Assembly (NCBI GenBank): GCA_036417435.1
Contig: CM070907.1
Span: 58,388,001-58,452,000, forward strand
Direction of reading: 5' to 3'
DNA length: 64,000 nucleotides
DNA from: Inia geoffrensis
Lineage: Eukaryota > Chordata > Mammalia > Artiodactyla > Iniidae
Shown here: piece after piece, positions 57,800 to 64,000 of the stretch
Layout: each line of letters starts with the position of its first letter
Position numbering within the stretch: position 1 is the first letter of the stretch
Program-made: the position numbers and the translations under genes
Notes under the pieces: generated by a model
What the model saw: only the letters and a program-made list of their open reading frames with translations
Databases searched by the model: none
What the model was told of the DNA's origin: nothing

Positions 57800-58025
57800 A
57801 TTGTAAATGTTCCCAGGCATTACAATACAACTGTCCTAGGGTTTGAATCCCAGATCAAATACTCTCTGATTGTGTGAAGTTAAAAAATTCCATAACTTCA
57901 CTTAACTTCATTCTTTAATCTGTAAAACTGAAATAACAATCTAACTTTCAGGGCTATTGAGAAGATTAAAATGAGGTGGCATGCTTAGTAGGCAGGAGGT
58001 GTTCATAAATGGTAGCTATTCTACT
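57800..58025 (+). repeat. MIR SINE
   Basis: 'cctagggtttgaatcccaga', 'cttcattctttaatctgtaa', 'gagaagattaaaatgaggtg' and 'aggaggtgttcataaatggt' in MIR order. Confidence 0.7.
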
Positions 58026-58137
58026 TTTTCCCAAAGTGAATCTCTAGATTCTGGTCAAGTTTGATACACTATAAAAGAACATCAATATATAGCATAAGTT
58101 CACACTGGGGAGCTCTACTTTTCCCTCTGTCTTTGGC

Positions 58138-58138
58138 C

Positions 58139-58191
<53 letters not shown>

Positions 58192-58217
58192 TATACCTAT
58201 ATATATATATATATAGT
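58138..58217. repeat. Compound (TA)n-(CA)n-(TA)n microsatellite
   Basis: Three TA blocks interrupted by TACATA and an ACACACACAC block; 80 bp. Confidence 0.95.
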
Positions 58218-58414
58218 TTTTTTCCTATAATTAGATGATGCATTTCGCTCGGAGACTTAGGTCTGTAAAATATATACATAATGTTTTAGATTAGCAGAAG
58301 TTGCTTAAGGCACAGAATTCCACCCAAATTAAATCAGAAAAGCAGAACTTGGAAATTTAACAAAGATATGTCTAAAATTAGAGTAAAGCTTTTACATGAT
58401 GACGATGATGACGA

Positions 58415-58640
58415 CAATGGTGGTGATAGCCATCATTTATTGAATACCTATTATGTGCTAGGCTATGTAGTAAATATTTTATACACATTATCTCTAAGTT
58501 TTGACAATACCTATATAGGAGATGCCCGTTCTATGGAAACTGAAGCTCAGGGAGCTTAAATGACTTGCTGGGAGTCAAACAACTAATAACTGTCAGAACA
58601 GGGACTACAACTCAGATATTCTCTGACTCCACAGCCAGTA
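58415..58640 (-). repeat. MIR SINE, reversed
   Basis: 'atttattgaatacctattat', 'gtgctaggctatgtagtaaa', 'gaaactgaagctcagggagc' and 'gaacagggactacaactcag' in reversed MIR order. Confidence 0.75.
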
Positions 58641-58730
58641 GATGGAATAGACTACAACTCTACTCGATTGGGAAAAAAATGTAACAAAAGTATTCTACCA
58701 AGAAATTACTAAAAGGAAAGCCAAATACTA

Positions 58731-58755
58731 AAAAAAAAAAAAAAAAAAAAAAAAA
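58731..58755. repeat. A25 homopolymer
   Basis: Uninterrupted A-run not obviously attached to a SINE or L1 body; a possible tail of an element too decayed or too short to see. Confidence 0.9.
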
Positions 58756-59110
58756 TTGCCAGCACATCTCCAACATTACTCAGAGGAAATTTCAGTGCCC
58801 TGACAAACTAGCACAAGTATTCTGGTCACTTTGCAGGTGACCCCTATGTGGATCCAGGTACAGCTGGCAAACATGAATTTTTTCATTATCAAAAATAAAC
58901 TTGGTTACTGTGACTTAAATATTCATGAATTTAATAATCATCATTGGATATACTGGCCAAGTCTCCGATTCCAAAAAGTTGAATCTTGCCTCAAAATCAT
59001 GTTGCCTCCATCAGGCTTGTACTGTATTGAGCCCACCTATCATAAAATCCATGTTAGAACACTTAGCCAATCTTCTGTTGTGACATTACTATCTTTTTTA
59101 ATGAAATATT
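58756..59110. other. Unique non-coding sequence
   Basis: The 98-codon frame at 58831-59127 has no recognisable family or splice context; not called. Confidence 0.45.
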
Positions 59111-59119
59111 ATCTTAAAA

Positions 59120-59398
59120 CCAAATGACCAAAGGGGAAAGGTGGCAGAGGGAAGGAAAGATTGGGAGTTTGGGATCGACATATACATACTACTATACTTA
59201 AAATAGATAACCAACAAAGACCCACTGTATAGCATAGGGAACTCTGCTGAATATTCTGTAATAACCTAAAAGAGAAAAGAATTTGAAAAAGAATAAATAT
59301 ATGTATATGTATAACTGAATCACTCTGCTGTACACCTGAAACTAACACAACATTGTTAATCAACTTTAGTCCAATATAAAATAAAATATTTTAAAAAA
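59120..59398 (+). mobile_element. 5'-truncated L1, 3'UTR only
   Basis: 'aaaatagataaccaacaaag', 'acccactgtatagcataggg', 'tgtacacctgaaactaacac' and 'caacattgttaatcaacttt' are the L1 3'UTR, followed by an A-rich tail. Confidence 0.85.
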
Positions 59399-59399
59399 T

Positions 59400-60300
59400 G
59401 GCTTTTAAATTGGCATTTTACAACAGATTTTTTGACATTTGGTATGTACGTAAGGTATCCAAAATAAATATCTAGCCACAGAGAGTATCCACATTCCCTT
59501 TTCATTTTCTTTTTCCTCTCTATTTCAGAAAAAAAAAAAAGTTTGCTAAATCACGAATATCATCTGCATAAAAATTAAGTAAGTGGAGTCTTTAAACCAT
59601 TCCTGTATGCCAGTATTTTATGGACATATTTGGAGAAAATATAGTCACTTCTCCAGAAGGTGACTCAACTTCCAAATGCCAAGGCCATCTACTTCCTGAC
59701 AGGCGCTACCAAGCAGCTGCTACCAAAAAGAGATTGGCCCTTAGATATCTAAACTGGTTGCCAGTCTATTTGTTCATTGAAATTAAGGGCCACAGTGTTA
59801 TGAGATGAATCTGTCAAGACCCATATGCAAACCTTCACCCAATTACCAAGTGCAGGAGGCACCTGGAATGGCAACAGGGGTGGAATGACTCCACACATCA
59901 CACGGCCCAACTTTATGATTGCTTTGAGGGAACTCAAAGGGAGTTTAAAAGCAACAGAATGAATTAGCCTGCTAGGGCTTTGGCCTGGTGATATACAATG
60001 CTCCCTATACTCTATTCCTGTCCATTAGTTTAATGAAAGCAAATTAAGTTAATTATTTAATAAAACATTTTCTTTTTAATGAAATCTGTTGCTGATCACA
60101 TTAGATAAAAGACACAAAGACAGTCTGAAAAGAATGCACAGTGCACACTGTAATTTTGAAGCCTTGGATTAGGCCCTTCTCTGGGATTGTACAGGTACCC
60201 TTGACAGTTTTCATCAAGATATAGGCTATTTTCTGCAGATGGTCGTGGAGTCTTGTCAAGAGTTCATGATAAGTTACCCTGGATTTATGCACCAGGCAGC
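59400..60300. other. Unique non-coding sequence
   Basis: No recognisable gene or repeat; an A12 run at 59529-59540. Confidence 0.45.
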
Positions 60301-60309
60301 AGACACCTC

Positions 60310-60450
60310 GGTAGTAAAAAGAGCCAGAGTTCTAGCAGGAGCCGAATCTGACCTCAGAAAAGTCAATTACCACTTTATAATCTTTGCCAAATCACTTCTT
60401 TCTCTGAACGTCAGATTCCTCATCTACATAATGGGTAAAAAGGTCTATAT
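60310..60450 (+). repeat. MIR SINE
   Basis: 'gccagagttctagcaggagc', 'ctttgccaaatcacttcttt', 'cagattcctcatctacataa' fit MIR. Confidence 0.6.
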
Positions 60451-60454
60451 CACA

Positions 60455-60785
60455 CAGTTATAGAAGAAACCACATTTAAGTCTGGTGTTTAAAAACTGTT
60501 CAGTATATGCTCCTCAATTCCACAAATCCTACCCTATTCTGCCAGTGTTCTAAGCCCTTAGATAATTTCAGGCAAGTGGGATCAGAGCAGTAATAAAGGT
60601 CACAGCTGTAAAAGGTTAGAGACCTCCTACTACAACTTTTTAGAAAGAGTGTCCATAAAATGTATGTATCCTATTCTTTGCTCATTTACCCCTTTCATAA
60701 AAAGAATTCTTAACATGCAAAGTATCAAAATAAATGTGAGGTTTCTATTGATGTATCAGTATAAAGCCTACTAAAGCACACCTGT
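60455..60785. other. Unique non-coding sequence
   Basis: Nothing recognisable. Confidence 0.4.
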
Positions 60786-60804
60786 TTTACCATCCATGTA
60801 TCTT

Positions 60805-61084
60805 TTTTTTTTAATAAATGTATTTATTTATTCATTTTTATTTTTGGCTGTGTTGGGTTTTTGTTCTGTGCGCCAGCTTTCTCTAGTTGCAGCGAGTGGT
60901 GCATGGGCTTCTCATTGTGGCTTCTCTTGTTGCAGAGCACGGGCTCTAGAGCGTATGCTCAGTAGTTGTGGCACACGGGCTTAGTTGCTCCGCGGCATGT
61001 GGCAATCTTCCCAGGCCAGGGATCAAACCCGTGCCCCCTGCATTGGCAGGCAGATTCTCACCCACTGTGCGACCAGGAAAGCCC
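60805..61084 (-). mobile_element. CHR-family SINE, long form (partly deleted)
   Basis: Reversed; perfect 15-bp duplication ccatccatgtatctt at 60790-60804 and 61085-61099. Keeps the 'ttggctgtgttgggtttttg' and 'ctctagttgcagcgag' end parts seen in the copy at 56248, with some middle units missing. Confidence 0.95.
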
Positions 61085-61196
61085 CCATCCATGTATCTTA
61101 TTCAGGACTTTTCTTCTTCTGAATGCATTTCAAGAGAGAGACAGGAAGACATCCCTGAGCTTTGTCTCTTCCTTAGCACCTTGCTCATACTAGGCT

Positions 61197-61403
61197 TTAT
61201 TTTTTTTTTTTCCAGCACACGGGCCTCTCACCATTGTGGCCTCTCCCGCTGTGGAGCACAGGCTCCGGACGCGCAGGCTCAGCGGCCATGGCTCACGGGC
61301 CCAGCCGCTCCATGGCATGTGGGATCTTCCCGGACCGGGGCACGAACCCGTGTCCCCTGCATCGGCAGGCGGACTCTCAACCACTGCGCCACCAGGGAAG
61401 CCC
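61197..61403 (-). mobile_element. CHR-family SINE, short form
   Basis: Flanks catactaggct (61186-61196) and catattaggct (61404-61414), one mismatch. Only about 110 bp from the long-form copy at 60805. Confidence 0.95.
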
Positions 61404-61414
61404 CATATTAGGCT

Positions 61415-61860
61415 CCTGAAGGAAGGATTAAAATAGAAAATACTGTGCTTCCAAATGGGGAGGCTTGTGCTTTATATTTAAGCTACAGTTTTATTCTTAA
61501 CTTTTTAGTCCCAAACATAACTCACCTTCTTGGAGAAATGAGCTGCAAGACAGATGTGATTGTTATTTTGCTATTTATCTATTGAGATCATAGATATGAT
61601 CCTCAACCCATATTTAAATATCAATAGTATCATATTAAGTTAGCCATAACAGTCTAAAGGTCATATATTTTAATTGATCTTAAATAAAAATACAGTATAA
61701 CAGTACATTATTTTCTAGAACTCTTATATGTGTACTTCCCTAGAACGTGAACTCTTTGAAAGTACAATCTCCAGCACAAAGTCACTTCCTGAGACATATT
61801 ACACATGAATTAACATAATACTGAGCTAATTAACAGGTGAATGAAGAAATTAGCTTATGA
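61415..61860. other. Unique AT-rich non-coding sequence
   Basis: Nothing recognisable. Confidence 0.4.
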
Positions 61861-61875
61861 ATTGATCAGGTCTTT

Positions 61876-62034
61876 TTTTTTTTTAAAGGTTGGAAGTTAG
61901 CTTTTGTTTTATTTATTTATTTATGGCCACAGCTGCACAGCCTATGGGATCCTAGCTCCCTGACCAGAGTTCAAACTTGGGCCCCCTGCAGTTGGAGCCT
62001 GGAGTCCTAACAACTGGACCACCAGGGAATTCCC
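61876..62034 (-). mobile_element. CHR-1-type SINE
   Basis: Reversed; ends 'tggaccaccagggaattccc' (forward: gggaattccctggtggtcca), the tRNA-derived head of a different CHR subfamily from the others, with an A/T-rich tail 'tttatttatttatggcc'. Flanked by tgatcaggtcttt at 61863-61875 and 62035-62047. Confidence 0.85.
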
Positions 62035-62047
62035 TGATCAGGTCTTT

Positions 62048-62325
62048 CTTATAAAGGGAAAAGTAAGCTCTGTCCTTTTTCAAAAATAAATCAGCAACTT
62101 GGTATAAATGAAAACTATAATCTAGACTTTGGAAGGAGATAGCTCTTAATTTCATATCCATTTTAGATAGCTAGCTTGTAGATAGATGATAGATAGGTGA
62201 AGAGGTAAGTAAAGGGAGAAGGGAAGACTTTTGCTCCCAGTGGAATGTGGAATGCCAACAGGTAAAGGCAGGTGGAATGCTGGAGTTAGAAAATCAGCAT
62301 TTTGTATCCATCATAGGAAAAAAGA
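62048..62325. other. Unique sequence
   Basis: A few GATA-like units near 62181-62200 ('gatagatgatagatagg'); no gene. Confidence 0.4.
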
Positions 62326-62326
62326 A

Positions 62327-62356
<30 letters not shown>
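62327..62356. repeat. (ATCT)n microsatellite
   Basis: About 7 tetranucleotide units, probably grown from the tail of the adjacent tRNA-like segment. Confidence 0.95.
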
Positions 62357-62358
<2 letters not shown>

Positions 62359-62476
62359 CTCCTTGATCTCGGGTGGCCTTGGCCTGCAGCCCCTTGAAGC
62401 AGAGTTTCTGTTCCCGGCCAGTGACTGAGGTCAGGTTGCAGTGCTAAGAGCACTGGATCCTAGCCACTAGATCAGT
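62357..62476 (-). repeat. tRNA-Glu-like segment, SINE head or LTR end
   Basis: Reversed it reads 'ctagtggctaggatccagtg', then 'ctcttagcactgcaacctga', 'cactggccgggaacagaaac', following the tRNA-Glu order (gtggttaggattcggcgctct...). Ends 'gccacccgagatcaagg' before the ATCT repeat. It is either a CHR-like SINE joined to the LTR or an LTR end that acquired SINE sequence. Confidence 0.5.
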
Positions 62477-63036
62477 GGTCAATGACAAGGCCCTGGTCCT
62501 ATGGCTTTGCAGAAAAAGAATTCCCACAAAGACAGAAAGTAATGAAACAAGGTATTTATTAAGAGAAAAAAGAAATAGAGTACGTGTAGATAGGCACACA
62601 GGCGGGCTCAGAAAGAGAGTTGTGCCCTCGTGGCAGTTTAAATCACTTATATGGGGCATTTCTTCCAGGTTTCCTTTGGCCAATCATTTTGATTTGCCTG
62701 GTTCGAAGTCCGTATTTGGTATATCTCAGGATTTTCCCATGTATGCGCATGCATCTCTTAGCCAAGATGGATTCTACCGAAGAGGCCTGTGGGTAGTGAG
62801 CATCAGTTGGCATCAGTTAGCATCACTCCCCTTTTGACCACCAAGGAGCCCTTCTGTGCATGTGTAGTTGGGGAGGTCTCCTGACTTTGAGAATGAGGAA
62901 TATGTGGTCTTTTATCTTCTATCTGGGCAGGGCCCGGCCTACTCTCTCAATTGTCCTGTCATTCTTGTCTGGGAGTATCAGTCCACAGGAACGAACTCAA
63001 ATCGTTTGCTCCAGGGGCCCATCTATTTCCTGCTTC
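62477..63036 (-). mobile_element. Probable solo LTR of a class-I endogenous retrovirus
   Basis: On the - strand the order is that of an LTR: start 'tgaagcaggaaatagatggg' (63036), a CCAAT box ('gattggccaaag' around 62686-62675), a TATA-like 'cccatataagt' (about 62655-62644), a poly(A) signal AATAAA (62560-62555) followed by GT/T-rich text ('tttctgtctttgtgggaat'). No gag, pol or env lies on either side, so it looks like a solo LTR left by recombination. Class and ends are inferred from layout. Confidence 0.6.
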
Positions 63037-63129
63037 ATCCAGAAAGACTCATCAAAGGATGCTAAATCTAGAGGAAAATTCTGATGAGCAGCAGGGGATT
63101 TTCATGGTCTTAAGAAATCTCCCCCATAG

Positions 63130-63806
63130 ACCATGGATTAGTTGCAAGAGAAAAAAAACCAGTAATCAACAATGGGGGAAATTCGACAGCACCTGGACTA
63201 AGTGATCAAAATTAGTATCACCAGTAAGAAGTAAGCCTCTAGATGTGATACTATGAGAAGAACAAAACATCAAACAACCTGAATCTAATTATGAGGAAAC
63301 ATCAAATAAACCATAAATAGGGAACATTCTATTTTTCTTAAAACGGGTGGGGGGGGGTGTATTTTTAAAAATGTAAATGTCAAAGAAGAAAACAAAAGTA
63401 TAGTGGAAATACTCTAGATTAAAGTAAGCTAAAGAGGCTTGATAATTAAATATAATACCAACTCAACTGACTATTGTATTGAGGGGGAAAAACACTATCA
63501 AGGACATATTTGAGTCAACTGACAAAGTCGGAGAACAGATAGTAGATTGAATAAAATATTGTACCATTATTAAATGTACTTCAGTTATCTCAGAAAATCT
63601 TCCTATTTTTAGGAAATATGATGTCATTACATTTAAATGTCCATAAATTATCTAATATCCTTAAATGACACAGAAAGTGTGCAGAAATTATAAATTAGAG
63701 GAAAATGTTAACAATAGGTAAACCTAGATTATTCAGTGTTGTACTATTTGTTTTTTGCAACATTTCTATAAGTTTAAAGTTATTTCCAAATTAAAAGGTA
63801 AAGATT
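63130..63806 (+). mobile_element. Ancient L1M 3' end
   Basis: 'cctggactaagtgatcaaaa', 'gaacattctatttttcttaa', 'attgtaccattattaaatgt', 'ttttgcaacatttctataag' and 'ttatttccaaattaaaaggt' follow the order of old L1 3'UTRs. A G9 run lies at 63348-63356. Confidence 0.6.
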
Positions 63807-64000
63807 TTTTTTTAAAAAAATGACTCTAGACCACAGACAAGTGATTTTTTTATATGGCCTTTTTGGGTCAACCTGCTATATGGAGAATAAGTTGGGGGCA
63901 GGATGGAAATACCGGGTGTTGAATTCTTTGTAAAACTTCTTAAGTGGTAATATTCTTGTCTGCCTAAAATCTTGCTTCATATTCTCAGAACATAAGTATT
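63807..64000. other. Unique AT-rich sequence
   Basis: Nothing recognisable to the end of the window. Confidence 0.4.

Noticed and set aside
58831..59127. 98-codon frame, the longest outside repeats
   Set aside because: No recognisable domain, and its end runs toward an L1 3'UTR; length is within chance expectation for 64 kb.
60968..61411. 147-codon open frame spanning 61.0-61.4 kb
   Set aside because: Formed by reading through two reversed SINEs and the 110 bp between them.
62357..62476. Considered as a tRNA-Glu gene
   Set aside because: Key stem and loop bases are altered and it is embedded in repeat sequence; it is a SINE or LTR-derived tRNA relic.

Overview
Eukaryotic, mammalian, non-coding DNA. 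I see no host protein-coding exon, rRNA or functional tRNA. The organism is very probably a cetacean, more likely a toothed whale. Nine copies of a short (~200 bp) tRNA-derived SINE of the CHR family (body begins ggcttccctggtgg, poly(A) tail) occur here, several with perfect 11-18 bp target-site duplications. Two longer, older CHR relatives and one CHR-1-type copy are also present. The short form has the internal and 3' deletion expected of cetacean-specific CHR subfamilies. Species assignment is inference, because no database search was possible.

The window is dominated by LINE-1. L1-A (about 11735-19050, + strand) is a full-length element with a CpG-rich 5'UTR, a frameshifted ORF1, an ORF2 open for 1164 codons with endonuclease and reverse-transcriptase motifs intact, a 3'UTR with a G-rich tract, a poly(A) signal and a 12-bp target-site duplication. 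One missing base near 18280 separates ORF2 from its normal C-terminus. L1-B (about 34196-41109, + strand) is also full-length at both ends but older. It has frameshifts, a CGA-to-TGA nonsense change, a ~0.6 kb deletion removing the RT catalytic motif, and two SINE insertions. Smaller L1 pieces lie at 1190-2330, 5831-6664 (5' end fused to 3' end), 19851-20925, 21740-22290, 22690-22925, 23893-24735 (internally inverted), 50325-50885, 59120-59398 and 63130-63806.

Layout: 1-11.7 kb is old intergenic or intronic sequence with L2, MIR and L1 fragments. 11.7-19.1 kb is L1-A. 19.1-34.2 kb is mixed old repeats with SINE insertions, an MLT1-type LTR and long dinucleotide arrays. 34.2-41.1 kb is L1-B. 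41.1-54 kb is repeat-poor AT-rich sequence with MIR and L2 remnants, one MaLR LTR and a long alternating purine-pyrimidine tract. 54-64 kb is SINE-rich and contains a probable solo class-I ERV LTR at 62.5-63.0 kb.

Nothing here forms a pathway. The dynamic components are the L1 machinery and the SINEs that depend on it in trans. The most interesting items are the near-intact L1-A, the contrast between the two L1 5'UTRs, an internally deleted mini-L1, a twin-primed L1, a perfect palindrome beside a SINE in L1-B, and the two direct L1 copies as a recombination substrate.
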